64,000 nucleotides of DNA. It comes from Bacteroidetes bacterium GWF2_43_63 (GTDB lineage: Bacteria > Bacteroidota > Bacteroidia > Bacteroidales > DTU049). The notes beneath the pieces were generated by a model that saw only the letters and a list, made by a program, of their open reading frames with translations, was not told the origin of the DNA and made no database searches. A program made the translations under genes and the position numbers. The stretch covers positions 188,421 to 252,420 of the forward strand of contig MEOQ01000050.1 of NCBI GenBank assembly GCA_001769275.1, given 5' to 3'. Shown one piece after another: positions 9,236 through 18,502 of this stretch. Position 1 is the first letter of the stretch; each line of letters opens with the position of its first letter.

Positions 9236-9820
9236 TCAATAGTATTCAAAGCGCTTGTAAATTTTACGAGAGAGTCCCCAATTCTCAATAATGCTGTCAA
9301 ACTGCGCTTTACTGATGGTATCAGGTTTTTCTTCCAGATATCTGCTCCATTTACGGATGGTGTATGTTCTCGAAGAATCACGAAGGATATTATGCTTTAC
9401 ATAAGTCATTGTCAGGAATTGATCCGTTTTGCTATTGGAAAAATCATCCTCAATTGAATAAATGTCAAATATATCGTAACGAACAGTTTTACTATGATGC
9501 TTAATGCTATCTTTTGACCAGGAAAGATAAAAATCTCTTTTCCGTGAATAATCAATAAGAGACATAGTGGAATCAATTTGTGGCAACTGGTGCTGACTCC
9601 AGAATTCCTGACAAGAGGAAACCGAGTAATTTTCTTTTCTTCCGGATCCATTTGTCAGGAGAAATGAATTAACCAATAATAAGACAGCTGTAATTTTAAT
9701 AATAATCTTACCTGTCTTGTTTCTTTTGGGTTTGTCTGACTGTGCATAAAAAAACAATCCCATTATTCCTATCACTATAAGAAATAAAAACAGAAGAAGT
9801 AAAAACAATTCAGTTTTCAT
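9236..9820 (-). CDS. Small membrane protein of unknown function
   Basis: A protein of 194 residues with two hydrophobic segments near the N-terminus (about residues 3-25 and 40-58, separated by a KPKRNKTGK loop) and a polar, soluble C-terminal part of about 135 residues with many Ser, Asp and Tyr. I do not recognise the family. The ATG at 9820 is preferred over an in-frame TTG two codons upstream. It starts about 10 bases after the stop of the EF-hand protein gene, so the two are probably one operon and may act together at the inner membrane. Nothing further can be supported. Confidence 0.65.
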   Translation of the reverse strand: MKTELFLLLLFLFLIVIGIMGLFFYAQSDKPKRNKTGKIIIKITAVLLLVNSFLLTNGSGRKENYSVSSCQEFWSQHQLPQIDSTMSLIDYSRKRDFYLSWSKDSIKHHSKTVRYDIFDIYSIEDDFSNSKTDQFLTMTYVKHNILRDSSRTYTIRKWSRYLEEKPDTISKAQFDSIIENWGLSRKIYKRFEYY

Positions 9821-9830
9821 TGGCAATGAG

Positions 9831-12131
9831 CTATTTTTTCTTCCCCAGATTCTTAAAGAAATCCGCTACACCCCATTGCTCAAGGTAGCCGAAATGCCAC
9901 AACAAGATTGTTGCCATCACTACAAGAATGAAGAAAATTACAATGATGGGAATCCATGGATTGCGTTTCTTTTTGAAAGGATCAATCAGATTCAGCTTCG
10001 AATTTTCGGGCAGCGAAGCGAGGTGGGTGAGGGTGCGACCGAAAATAATATTGATGGTCAGGCGCGCATTGATGGCCCAGCCATTGGCATCGAGCACATG
10101 TGCCAGATTGCGTTTGCGCAGCTTCAAAAAAGCCAGTATCATCGAAGGCAACGAAATGGTGAGCATCAACCCGATAAGTGCCAGCGGAATTTGCCACCAT
10201 TCAAGTGAAAGAAATCCGGAAAGGATGGCCAGTAATATAGATCCGATGGCGCTCAGTGCAATGCTTAATGCCGCGAAAATACCAGCAAATTTTCCGATAT
10301 CAAAAGGTGGTGCAGCAGGTGTTGCCGGAGAACCTGGTAGCGGAGCTGGAGCGGTTGGGGCCGGGGCTGGAGCGGCCGGCGCGTTAGCTGCGGTTGTAAG
10401 ATGGGTGTCGGCCTGCACAATGCCTTGTTCAACTTTGCCCATATTCTTTTCTTCCATCGATTTTTCTTTCGAAGCAGCCATTTTTTCAATTTGCTTCGAA
10501 ATGAATTTCGACAGTTTTTTGTAAGGCGACCAGAAAGCTTGCTTAATGCTAATCGGGTTATCAAGGATATTTACGATTGTTGCATCCCAGTCCTGGCCTT
10601 TGCGATCGTAGAAAATGGCGTTGCGCCCCACCGTAATATCATCGTTGTCGCCGTCGGTGAGGGCTGCTACGATGGTCATTTTTTCACCACGCGTGCGCGA
10701 AATGCAATCGCAATAAATCAGGCAAATGCCGCTGCCTCCGGCCATTGTATTATGCTTGGGCATATCTGTAACCTTGACGCATAAATCGCAGCAGCGCTGA
10801 TCAATGTACAGCTCTCCAGCCTGAAATATGGCTTTGATGCCCGGTTGGTAGAAATCGCTGAAGTTGACATAATTGCGAAGCAGCGTGTGCAGATCGCGGT
10901 AATAGCGCACCAGCTGGTCAACTTTAATAATATTGTTGGCTTCGGTTTCGAGTTTCATATCCTCTGCTACAACGTTCAGCAGCGCTTCTTTCAGATTTTT
11001 CTGCAAGATATCCGCTATGGTTTCAGCACCGAGTTGCTCAACATCAGCACCTTTTTTATCGGCCTGCCATTGTTCGTATGCTGCAAATTTCTGAGGCAGT
11101 GATTGCCATTCAACGAGTGTAAGTTCGTTTTTTTGACCAAAAAGCCCTTTTACAACAAGCTCGTTGAATGTTGTCATTGCTTCTCCCCATGCCGGATTGA
11201 TGCCTTCTGACAGCGGCAGGTTTTTGGTGTTATTCATTTTGGCCACTGGCAAAGCCGCAATTTCGCTCAGACTTTGGGCCAGATTTTTCGGGCTGATGGC
11301 CTCATATTGTGCCAATTGAGCATTTAGCACTTCGGCCGAAGCAGGATCATATTCCGCTAAGCGGCAACGTAGAAAATAGTCATCGATTTTATCCTGAACA
11401 ACTTTAAAAGCTTCGAGTGCTGAAGCCGTGTTATCACCGAAAGGAAGAATCTCTGCCTGATTGGTTTTTGCAACCAGTTGCCAGGTATTGTAATCTTCGC
11501 ATTTCTGAAAGAAATCCTCTATCAACTCAGTGTCAATGCCGGGTTTACCGTTGCGGTCATCTTTCGATCCGAGACAAATAATAATGTTTTCAATCAGGGT
11601 TTTCAGATCTGTATCGTCGGCAGAATAGGCTGTAATAATGCCATCGCCGTTGAATTTTGTATCGGCAAAAATGCCTTTGGTGTCTGATGTTTCTTCGACG
11701 GTGATATCAGTCTGACCTTCTTTGCCGAGGTTTTTCAGAATCTGCCGGGCGGAGGCCAGCAATTCTTTTCCTTCGTCGGTAGAGTTATTGATTGAATCAA
11801 GAGGGAGCTTTTGGCGGTCTTCAAGCAGCTCATCCGGATTTTTCAAAACTGAGGTTATCCATTTTCCGGCAGCAATTATTTCCGGTACGCGTATGCGGCC
11901 ATCGTCGTCGTAATCGATCAGGCCGAGCGTTTTATCGTCGATTTCAAGACCCGAAACCGGGCTGCTGAGCGCGGTCCAAAGTTTCTGATCGAGCGTATCG
12001 AGCATCGCAATGTCTTTGCCAGACACAATGTTTACACGATTGACTCCTCCCACGCGTGAAAATTGCCAGATATGCTCAGGTTCGCCGTTCTTAATGATTC
12101 TTGCGATGCGTTTTGCTGGATTTATGGCCAT
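9831..12131 (-). CDS. EF-hand-containing membrane protein of unknown function
   Basis: A 766-residue protein with a large soluble N-terminal part and a membrane-embedded C-terminus. Residues 73-84 form a textbook EF-hand loop (DYDDDGRIRVPE: D73, D75, D77, G78, I80, E84); a second, degenerate loop is around 157-170 (FNGDGII). A Cys-rich patch RCCDLCVKVTD lies near residue 460, followed by a GGSGICLIYCDC segment. A Pro/Ala linker (about 590-620) leads to three hydrophobic segments (about 625-690), and a last one is near 735-752 before a KNLGKKK tail. I know of similar uncharacterised EF-hand proteins in Bacteroidota but no function. Calcium binding is inferred from the loop alone. It has no signal peptide, so the long N-terminal part should be cytoplasmic. 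Confidence 0.75.
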   Translation of the reverse strand: MAINPAKRIARIIKNGEPEHIWQFSRVGGVNRVNIVSGKDIAMLDTLDQKLWTALSSPVSGLEIDDKTLGLIDYDDDGRIRVPEIIAAGKWITSVLKNPDELLEDRQKLPLDSINNSTDEGKELLASARQILKNLGKEGQTDITVEETSDTKGIFADTKFNGDGIITAYSADDTDLKTLIENIIICLGSKDDRNGKPGIDTELIEDFFQKCEDYNTWQLVAKTNQAEILPFGDNTASALEAFKVVQDKIDDYFLRCRLAEYDPASAEVLNAQLAQYEAISPKNLAQSLSEIAALPVAKMNNTKNLPLSEGINPAWGEAMTTFNELVVKGLFGQKNELTLVEWQSLPQKFAAYEQWQADKKGADVEQLGAETIADILQKNLKEALLNVVAEDMKLETEANNIIKVDQLVRYYRDLHTLLRNYVNFSDFYQPGIKAIFQAGELYIDQRCCDLCVKVTDMPKHNTMAGGSGICLIYCDCISRTRGEKMTIVAALTDGDNDDITVGRNAIFYDRKGQDWDATIVNILDNPISIKQAFWSPYKKLSKFISKQIEKMAASKEKSMEEKNMGKVEQGIVQADTHLTTAANAPAAPAPAPTAPAPLPGSPATPAAPPFDIGKFAGIFAALSIALSAIGSILLAILSGFLSLEWWQIPLALIGLMLTISLPSMILAFLKLRKRNLAHVLDANGWAINARLTINIIFGRTLTHLASLPENSKLNLIDPFKKKRNPWIPIIVIFFILVVMATILLWHFGYLEQWGVADFFKNLGKKK

Positions 12132-12219
12132 GGTCGTAGTACTTTTAGATGAAATATAATTGCAAAATACTGGTTGATTGAGGGTTCTTTAATTAACTCA
12201 GAAAATCTTGATTGTTACG

Positions 12220-12372
12220 ACATTCCACCGTTCCGGCTGTTAATAGCACCTCGCAGGGCCCGAAACCCTGCGAGCGGTGTGGTTCGGCCGGAACATGGAA
12301 CCGTCGTAACAACACAAAAAACAACGGTTCCATGTCCTTCGGCTCCGTTGGTGCCTTCGGACGGTGGAATGT
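12220..12372. repeat. Nested palindromic element forming a three-way structure
   Basis: An outer 12-bp stem (ACATTCCACCGT 12220-12231 with ACGGTGGAATGT 12361-12372) encloses two hairpins. Hairpin A pairs GTTCCGGC (12230-12237) with GCCGGAAC (12287-12294) and contains a CTCGCAGGG/CCCTGCGAG stem (12250-12258/12266-12274). Hairpin B pairs ACATGGAACCGT (12293-12304) with ACGGTTCCATGT (12324-12335). It fills the spacer between psd and the EF-hand gene. It resembles a REP/BIME-like dispersed element; the CTCGnAGGG core recurs at 26374-26408. Confidence 0.75.
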
Positions 12373-12407
12373 TGTTTATTGTGAGTTTTGAATGCATGAA
12401 TTCCGGG

Positions 12408-13073
12408 TTATTTCAGTTCAGCAAGAATACTTTTACAGCCAGTCACTTTTTCGCCGGTTTTCACTTTTATGATTGAACTGACAGGTATAATATGATCGAC
12501 GCGGCTGCCGAAACGGATAAAACCAAGCTCATCGCCGGCTTTGACTTTTTGGTCAGGTTCAAGAAATGTTATTACCCTTCGGGCAGCAGCTCCGGCAATC
12601 TGACGAACAATAATTTGTTTGCCTTGTTCAGTCAGAATAACGGTTTCACTCTGCTCATTTTCCAACGAAGCTTTCGGCTTTATTGCCATGAGGTGCAAGC
12701 CATTGCGGTGTTCAACTGAAGTAATGGTTCCGGTTATTGGAACATAGTTTAAGTGTACAGAATAGATGCTCATAAACACAGAAATCTGTATGGCTTCGCC
12801 TTCAGGAAATCGGTCGGTTTTGATTTTTTCAATCACCACCACTTTACCGTCGGCAGACGAAAAAACAGACTCAGGTGAAGCTTCCGGCAAGGTTCGTTTT
12901 GGGTATCGAAAAAACGATAACACCCAGAAACAAATGATGGCAAGCACCCCTAAAATTGCGCAAATAACCCCGAAAAGCTGGAAGGGTACAAACATGATCA
13001 CCATCAGGGCAATTGTCCCTAGAATGATAACAGTCCAATTTACTATGTCTTTTCCCGCTGGGTGTGTTCTCAT
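12408..13073 (-). CDS. psd: Phosphatidylserine decarboxylase, short type
   Basis: This 221-residue protein converts phosphatidylserine to phosphatidylethanolamine at the inner membrane. Two hydrophobic segments (about 12-32 and 36-53) are followed by FFRYPKRTLP and SSADGKVV, both typical of the family. The FGSRVD motif near residue 185 contains the Gly-Ser bond at which the proenzyme cleaves itself to make the pyruvoyl cofactor; this is the short form without a long N-terminal extension. Its ATG overlaps the cdsA stop by one base (TGATG), showing translational coupling. Together with cdsA it forms the late part of phospholipid synthesis; the pssA gene is not in the window. Confidence 0.93.
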   Translation of the reverse strand: MRTHPAGKDIVNWTVIILGTIALMVIMFVPFQLFGVICAILGVLAIICFWVLSFFRYPKRTLPEASPESVFSSADGKVVVIEKIKTDRFPEGEAIQISVFMSIYSVHLNYVPITGTITSVEHRNGLHLMAIKPKASLENEQSETVILTEQGKQIIVRQIAGAAARRVITFLEPDQKVKAGDELGFIRFGSRVDHIIPVSSIIKVKTGEKVTGCKSILAELK

Positions 13074-13927
13074 CAGATTTTATTTTCTAATATATTGATA
13101 ATCAATAGAGTGATCCCAGCAAAAGGAGCCGCCACCAGCAAGCTGTCGATCCGGTCAAGAATGCCGCCATGGCCGGGAATGATGCTGCCCGAGTCTTTCA
13201 CACCGGCTTCGCGCTTGAGTTTCGATTCGAGTAAATCGCCGATGGTGCCGCTCAGCACAATCACCAACGCAATAATGCCAAGCGAAATCATATCAAAATC
13301 AAAAAACATCTGGTTGATAATCAGCAAGGTAGATATTGTAAATATCAGTCCGCCGAAAAATCCTTCCCAGGTTTTGCCGGGCGAAATTCGTTCAACCAGT
13401 TTGTGTTTCCCAATCAGACTGCCGGTGATGTAGGCCATGGTGTCGTTTATCCAGATGGCAGCCAGTAAGACCAGCAGCCAGGGCAGGGAATCGGCAAAAA
13501 CCGCATTCTGAATACCAATCATAAACATGAATGGTATCAGCAGGTAAATGATTGAAATGGAGAAAAATGACAAAAGTCCTCGCGCGGGTTTTTGTGATAT
13601 TGTGCTTATTATCAATATTATAAATCCAAGTAAAAATGGAGAAAAGAAAAGCAGCGGAGTCAATGCTTCACTATCAAAATCGCTGTAAATAAGCGCCCGA
13701 TCGGACAATGCAACTGTTATCAGCATGAATAAAGCACAGATAATGGACCAGATGACAAGCAAAACTCCGTGAATATCAGTCTGCAAAATCTTTTTCAATT
13801 CAACCAGACCAATAATCAGAAAAACGGTTAAAGCCACATAAAGCAGTGGCGACCACCAAAGACTTCCGGCGATGAGCAGACCGGCATAAACAACAGCCGA
13901 CGCGGAGCGGGTGAGAAAATTCTTCAT
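13073..13927 (-). CDS. cdsA: Phosphatidate cytidylyltransferase (CDP-diglyceride synthase)
   Basis: A 284-residue integral membrane enzyme with about eight hydrophobic segments that makes CDP-diacylglycerol from phosphatidic acid and CTP. The family signature is at about residues 226-262: KREAGVKDSG followed by IIPGHGGILDRID. Another conserved piece, SPGKTWEGFFGG, lies near residue 180. It begins 10 bases after the stop of the LUD gene and overlaps psd by one base, so it belongs to the rsfS-ftsH-LUD-cdsA-psd operon. This order is common in Bacteroidota. Confidence 0.95.
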   Translation of the reverse strand: MKNFLTRSASAVVYAGLLIAGSLWWSPLLYVALTVFLIIGLVELKKILQTDIHGVLLVIWSIICALFMLITVALSDRALIYSDFDSEALTPLLFFSPFLLGFIILIISTISQKPARGLLSFFSISIIYLLIPFMFMIGIQNAVFADSLPWLLVLLAAIWINDTMAYITGSLIGKHKLVERISPGKTWEGFFGGLIFTISTLLIINQMFFDFDMISLGIIALVIVLSGTIGDLLESKLKREAGVKDSGSIIPGHGGILDRIDSLLVAAPFAGITLLIINILENKI

Positions 13928-13937
13928 AATTGTTTGA

Positions 13938-14579
13938 TTAATGAAGAAAAACGTAAACTTCCTTAGAACCGTGTGCGCCCATCACAATTTGTTTCTCAAT
14001 ATCAGCTGTTCGGCTTGGTCCGGTCACAAATGTAAGCTGGCTGGGGAATTCCTCGGTGTATTTTTCAGTGATGGACAGAATCGCTTCCTGAATGTCCGGG
14101 ACAATTTGATCGATTTGAGCAACCACTATCAAAGCATCGTTGGTTGCAACGCCGCGACGTCCACAACTCAGAAAGCTGCTGAGCAGAATACTGCCGGTGC
14201 GGGCACAGAGATATTCACATTCAGTCATAACCACGGGAGTTGCCGGCAGGTCGGCCAGGTCGGTTAAAACCGCCGTTACACCGGTATTCACAAGCGACGA
14301 CAGCTCGTCGTTGCTGCAATACACGCTCATATACCCTTTTTCGTTCAAGAGTGTGTTGATGGCAATTTTCAGTTCCTGACGGTTTTCTGAATAATAGAAA
14401 AAGCCGCCGGCATCGGTAAAGTTTTTTGCAAACTCAAATGGGATGGCCTGTTCAAACGGTTTGAAAGCGGCAACTTCCACATTGAGCTGTTCGGCATTGA
14501 GTTCGGTTTTATTGATCAGCGCATTGCGGATGCGTTTGAGCACCTTCTCGCGTAATTCAATATGTTCGAACTGCTTCAT
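13938..14579 (-). CDS. LUD-domain protein (LutC/YkgG type)
   Basis: A 213-residue LUD-domain protein. The C-terminal stretch FVTGPSRTADIEKQIVMGAHG is the most conserved part of the family; MTECEYLCARTGSILL lies near residue 120. LutC proteins support lactate oxidation in other bacteria together with LutA and LutB, but neither partner is present here. In Bacteroidota this single copy sits between ftsH and cdsA, so its real role may differ. Its start overlaps the ftsH stop by four bases (ATGA), which implies coupled translation. No cofactor motif is visible. Confidence 0.85.
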   Translation of the reverse strand: MKQFEHIELREKVLKRIRNALINKTELNAEQLNVEVAAFKPFEQAIPFEFAKNFTDAGGFFYYSENRQELKIAINTLLNEKGYMSVYCSNDELSSLVNTGVTAVLTDLADLPATPVVMTECEYLCARTGSILLSSFLSCGRRGVATNDALIVVAQIDQIVPDIQEAILSITEKYTEEFPSQLTFVTGPSRTADIEKQIVMGAHGSKEVYVFLH

Positions 14580-16657
14580 TCCTTAGGCGTATCGGAATTG
14601 TTATTTGTATCGTCATCAGCTGCTTCAGGAGTATCCTGTTTTTCACTTTCTGTTTTGGCTTCTTCGAGTTTATTGGCTTTGCGTTGCTCCAATTCACGGG
14701 TAGGCCATGGGCGCGGACCAAAAATCCGTTCAACATCTTCAGCAAAAATGACTTCTTTTTCGAGCAGCAATTTTGCCAGCTCAGACACTTTTTCCTTGTT
14801 GGCAATCAGTATATCCTTGGCCCGTTGATAGGCCGATTCAACAATTTTGCGAACTTCAACATCGATGGTTTCCGATGTTTTTTCGGAATATGGCTTTGTG
14901 AAATAGAATTCCTGCGAGCCGGATGAATCGAAATAGCTAATGTTTCCGATCACTTTGTTCAGTCCGAAATAAGCCACCGAAGCATAAGCCTGTTTGGTTA
15001 CTTTTTCCAGATCGTTGAGTGCACCGGTGGACACCTGATTGAAATTGACTTCTTCGGAGGCACGGCCGCCGAGTGCAGAAGTGATTTCGTCATAAATCTG
15101 ATCCCAGGTGGTTAGTGAGCGTTCCTCAGGCAGATACCAGGCGGCACCCAGCGCTTTACCACGTGGAATGATGGTGACTTTCACCAGCGGATGCGCATGT
15201 TGCAGCAACCAGCTCACCGAAGCGTGTCCGGCTTCGTGGTAGGCAATGGCTTTTTTCTCGTCAACAGAAATTATTTTGTTTCGCTTTTCAAGACCAGCAA
15301 TAATGCGGTCTATGGCATCGAGGAAATCTTGTTTTTCAATTGCTTTTTTGCCGTTACGGGCTGCAATCAGTGCGGCTTCGTTACAAACGTTGGCAATGTC
15401 AGCGCCGCTGAATCCAGGGGTTTGTTTGGCTAAAAATTCAGTATTGACATCACTGGCCAATTTCAAAGGTTTTATGTGTACTCCGAAAATTTCATCGCGT
15501 TCATGCAAATCGGGGAGTTCGACATAAATAAGACGATCGAAACGTCCGGCGCGCATGAGGGCTTTATCGAGAATATCGGCGCGGTTGGTGGCTGCCAGAA
15601 TAATCACACCGGCATTGGTTGAAAAGCCATCCATTTCGGTGAGCAACTGATTCAGCGTGTTTTCGCGCTCGTCGTTGGCTCCGGTAACATTCGCACGGCC
15701 ACGGGCTCGCCCAATGGCATCGATTTCATCGATAAAAACAATGCAGGGAGCTTTTTCTTTGGCCTGGCGGAAAAGGTCGCGAACACGCGATGCACCAACG
15801 CCTACAAACATTTCAACAAAGTCGGATCCGCTGATTGAGAAGAACGGGACCTTGGCTTCGCCGGCCACAGCTTTGGCCAGCAATGTTTTTCCGGTACCCG
15901 GAGGGCCTACAAGGAGTACGCCTTTCGGTATTTTACCACCAAGACTGGTGTATTTTTTTGGGTTTTTCAGGAAATCAACTACTTCCACCACTTCGACTTT
16001 GGCTTCTTCGAGTCCGGCCACATCCTTGAATGTGATGGAGACCTGAGTATCCCTGTCGAACAACTGAGCTTTTGATTTTCCGACATTGAAAATCTGACCG
16101 CCGCCGCTGCCACGGTTCATCATGCGCATAAACAGGAACCAGATTCCTAACACAATGGCAATCGGCAAAATCCAGTTTACAAGGATAGTGCTGCCCCAGT
16201 TGGTACGTTCTTCAGGAACAACATTTACGTGACGGGTTTTTTCGAGTTCAGCAATTTGCTGCTGGTTTTTTCCCACAGTGTCTTTGGCAAAAATCCGGTC
16301 TTCGGCTATAGCCATTTGTGTCTGAAAACTTTCAGGCGACAGAAATTTCATGGTATAATGCGGTCCGAGATTGTCTTTGCCTTTGATAGCATCTTTGTAG
16401 CTGCTGTCGGAGGTAACAACGTCCTTCTTGATGTGGATTTCCGCAAATTCCTTATTGACGACCACAATTTTTTCGATGTGGTGTTTTGCCAGCATTTCGT
16501 TTTCGAATCGTTGCCACATGATTTCTTTGGGCTCCTGTGGCTCGGAACTAAAAAAGTACATTGCAAAGAATGCAATTGCCATTATGGCATAAATCCAATA
16601 GAAGTTGAATTTTTTCTTTGGACCTTGTAAAGGGTTTTCCTTGGGCTTATCTTTCAT
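14576..16657 (-). CDS. ftsH: ATP-dependent zinc metalloprotease FtsH
   Basis: A 693-residue membrane-anchored AAA+ protease that degrades misfolded membrane proteins and regulatory targets. Two membrane segments (about 20-38 and 157-178) flank a periplasmic domain. The AAA module has Walker A GPPGTGKT near residue 251, Walker [13 protein letters not shown] and the second region of homology [19 protein letters not shown]. The protease site HEAGH is near residue 473. The C-terminus is a long acidic/polar tail ([19 protein letters not shown]...). Length is slightly above the E. coli protein. It follows rsfS by 24 bases and overlaps the LUD gene, so it is in the same operon. Confidence 0.97.
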   Translation of the reverse strand: MKDKPKENPLQGPKKKFNFYWIYAIMAIAFFAMYFFSSEPQEPKEIMWQRFENEMLAKHHIEKIVVVNKEFAEIHIKKDVVTSDSSYKDAIKGKDNLGPHYTMKFLSPESFQTQMAIAEDRIFAKDTVGKNQQQIAELEKTRHVNVVPEERTNWGSTILVNWILPIAIVLGIWFLFMRMMNRGSGGGQIFNVGKSKAQLFDRDTQVSITFKDVAGLEEAKVEVVEVVDFLKNPKKYTSLGGKIPKGVLLVGPPGTGKTLLAKAVAGEAKVPFFSISGSDFVEMFVGVGASRVRDLFRQAKEKAPCIVFIDEIDAIGRARGRANVTGANDERENTLNQLLTEMDGFSTNAGVIILAATNRADILDKALMRAGRFDRLIYVELPDLHERDEIFGVHIKPLKLASDVNTEFLAKQTPGFSGADIANVCNEAALIAARNGKKAIEKQDFLDAIDRIIAGLEKRNKIISVDEKKAIAYHEAGHASVSWLLQHAHPLVKVTIIPRGKALGAAWYLPEERSLTTWDQIYDEITSALGGRASEEVNFNQVSTGALNDLEKVTKQAYASVAYFGLNKVIGNISYFDSSGSQEFYFTKPYSEKTSETIDVEVRKIVESAYQRAKDILIANKEKVSELAKLLLEKEVIFAEDVERIFGPRPWPTRELEQRKANKLEEAKTESEKQDTPEAADDDTNNNSDTPKE

Positions 16658-16681
16658 ATTAAAGCTCTGTGATTCAGTTTG

Positions 16682-17035
16682 TTATACAGTTGTGATTTTT
16701 GCGTCGGCCCACAAATCCTCGAGCCGGAAAAATTCGCGCATGTCTTCTCTGAAAATGTGTGCCACGACATTACCGTAGTCCACCAATATCCATTCTGCAT
16801 TGGCTAATCCTTCAACCTGAATTGGCTTGAAACCCTCTTCTTTCCTGAGTTCTCGAATGGAATTTTCGGCTATGCCCTGTGCCTGAACACCAGAAGTGCC
16901 ATGACAGATGATGAAAAAATCGCAGACATTTTGTCCGGTCTCACGCATGTCGAGTACAAGAATATTCTGGGCTTTTTTCGACTTCAGTGCTTTTGTAAGT
17001 TTTGATACAAGCGGATCTTTAACAGTTTTTACCAT
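16682..17035 (-). CDS. rsfS: Ribosome silencing factor RsfS
   Basis: A 117-residue RsfS/Iojap-family protein that binds ribosomal protein L14 (uL14) and blocks subunit joining when nutrients are low. Conserved stretches are VLDMRETGQNVCDFFIICHGTSG (central) and WILVDYGNVVAHIFREDMREFFRLEDLW (C-terminal), both diagnostic. It is the first gene of the operon leading to ftsH, LUD, cdsA and psd, and is divergent from birA, an arrangement often seen in the phylum. Promoter boxes lie directly upstream. Confidence 0.95.
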   Translation of the reverse strand: MVKTVKDPLVSKLTKALKSKKAQNILVLDMRETGQNVCDFFIICHGTSGVQAQGIAENSIRELRKEEGFKPIQVEGLANAEWILVDYGNVVAHIFREDMREFFRLEDLWADAKITTV

Positions 17036-17055
17036 TTAAACTTTGTAAATTTGTA

Positions 17056-17085
17056 CAAAGTTAGTCAATTTGCCTTTACCTCAAA
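17056..17085 (-). promoter_or_regulatory. Promoter of the rsfS-ftsH-LUD-cdsA-psd operon
   Basis: On the minus strand TTTG (17085-17082) and TAACTTTG (17063-17056) are 18 bases apart, matching the phylum consensus. The -7 box is part of a palindrome (CTTTGTA 17041-17047 with TACAAAG 17054-17060). On the plus strand the same bases contain TAAATTTG (17046-17053), a possible -7 box for birA, so the two promoters overlap back to back. Confidence 0.7.
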
Positions 17086-17118
17086 CCGTTGGACACATCT
17101 CACCAAAAAATAATCATC

Positions 17119-17877
17119 ATGAAAACCATATTTCACAGAAACGAGGTCGTCGAATCCACTAATCAGTGGGCTATGAGCCATATTAATGAAGTCTTAAATA
17201 ATGAATTGCATATTTTTAGTGCTGCTTTTCAGTCGGCAGGACGTGGTCAGGGCGATCACACCTGGGAATCGGAATCGGGTGAAAATATTCTCATGAGCCT
17301 TTTGATGAAGAATCCTCCTGTAAAAGTGGCCGATCAGTTTTCGCTGAGTCAGGTTATTGCAGTGGCTGCTCACAATTATGTTTCAGCCGAATTGCCAGGT
17401 CAGGAAATCAGTATAAAATGGCCCAACGATATTATGGTCGATAGCCGCAAAATTGCCGGCATTCTCATCGAAAATTCGCTGAAAGGAAATGATATTTTAG
17501 CCACGGTGATTGGCATTGGTGTCAATGTGAACCAGATTCATTTTTCCGGTGATTTGCAGGCCGCTGTTTCACTTGAAATGATTGATGGCAAAAAACGCGA
17601 TATAGAAACTGAAATCAATAAATTGACCGGTGCTTTTCTTACCAGTTATGAGAATTTCCTTGCGCTGGGTGCCGAAAAAACCTACTGGTCCTATGACGGA
17701 CGCTTGTTTGGCATTGGCACCGAACAGAATTTTAAACTTGGCAACGATATTTTGAAATGCACCATACTTGGCTCTGAACACAACGGCCAGATGCGCCTGA
17801 AAATGCCCGATGGCAACGAAAAAAAATTCTATCACCACGAAATTGCCATGTGTTATAGGGAGGATTTGTTGATTTAA
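17119..17877 (+). CDS. birA: Biotin--[acetyl-CoA-carboxylase] ligase
   Basis: A 252-residue enzyme that activates biotin as biotinyl-AMP and transfers it to the lysine of a biotin carrier protein. The biotinyl-AMP binding motif GRGQGDHTW starts at residue 41 and KWPNDIMVD near residue 100; AGILIENSL follows. There is no N-terminal DNA-binding domain, so this is the monofunctional class that does not repress biotin genes. The ATG at 17119 is preferred; an in-frame TTG 30 bases upstream would add residues not typical of the family. It is divergent from rsfS. Confidence 0.95.
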   Translation: MKTIFHRNEVVESTNQWAMSHINEVLNNELHIFSAAFQSAGRGQGDHTWESESGENILMSLLMKNPPVKVADQFSLSQVIAVAAHNYVSAELPGQEISIKWPNDIMVDSRKIAGILIENSLKGNDILATVIGIGVNVNQIHFSGDLQAAVSLEMIDGKKRDIETEINKLTGAFLTSYENFLALGAEKTYWSYDGRLFGIGTEQNFKLGNDILKCTILGSEHNGQMRLKMPDGNEKKFYHHEIAMCYREDLLI

Positions 17878-18454
17878 AGACGTTACACGTTACAATCGTT
17901 ACACGTTACAATCGTTACAGACGTTACAGGGGTGACAATCGTGACAGAAGAAACAAGGTCAAGAACAAGGTCGAGGTCAAGAACAAGGTCGAGAACAAGG
18001 TCGAGGTCAAGAGGCGATGTCATCAAGAAAGCTGCGGAGCTCCATCAGTTGTGCCTCCGCCTCCGGAGTTTACTCCGCTGGAAGCGGAGGAGTAAATTCC
18101 AGCGCAAAATACATTAGCCGATTTATCACGTTTTACGTGATGGCAAGGCCTCGGGTAAAACGTGCGCAGCACCCGTAAAGGAGAGAAAGGTCAGGAACAA
18201 GGTTGAGAACAAGGTCAAGAACGAGATTGAGGTCAAGAACAAGGTCAAGAGGTTGATGGATTGTTGCGAAAAAATGAATTATCGGGCCACTTCATAAATA
18301 TTCTGCTTCATTTTCCCAACGCCAGAATGTCGCCTCCGGCGACAATTTCGGGATGGGAAAACGCGCCCCCAGTGCGGCCTCAGCTAGACTGCCCCCAAAG
18401 ATAATCCCCAAGTTGGAAATGCATAGAATTGTCGATTGCTGCTGAAAAACAATC
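17878..18454. repeat. Repeat-rich spacer: GTTACA, AAGGTCRAG and hairpin repeats
   Basis: No gene is supported here. The stretch holds: direct repeats of ACGTTACA/ATCGTTACA (17880-17930); purine-rich repeats of the form AAGGTCRAGR (17953-18014 and 18187-18255), the same units that build the lysine-rich gene at 26460; an imperfect hairpin around 18060-18105 (GGAGTTTACTCCGC with GCGGAGGAGTAAATTCC); a perfect hairpin ATCACGT-TTT-ACGTGAT (18125-18141); and a two-tier hairpin (TTTTCCCA 18311-18318 with TGGGAAAA 18354-18361, enclosing GTCGCC/GGCGAC). A 61-codon Arg-Ser frame over the repeats is judged an artefact. Confidence 0.75.
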
Positions 18455-18484
18455 TTTACGAGCAGCCAAAAAATATTACTTTTG
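18455..18484 (+). promoter_or_regulatory. Promoter of ftsE
   Basis: TACTTTTG at 18477-18484 matches the -7 consensus; a TTT at 18455-18457 is 19 bases upstream as a weak -33 element. The start codon at 18503 follows 18 bases after the -7 box, so the leader is about 10 nt or less. Confidence 0.5.
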
Positions 18485-18502
18485 CATCCAAAGCAAAACA
18501 AA

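Noticed and set aside
17932..18117. Arg-Ser repeat frame of 61 codons after birA
   Set aside because: It is only the reading of the AAGGTCRAG DNA repeat; no promoter, ribosome site or non-repetitive domain.
17882..18255. Possible CRISPR array in the birA-ftsE spacer
   Set aside because: Repeats are short, variable and contiguous without unique spacers of constant length; no cas gene in the window.
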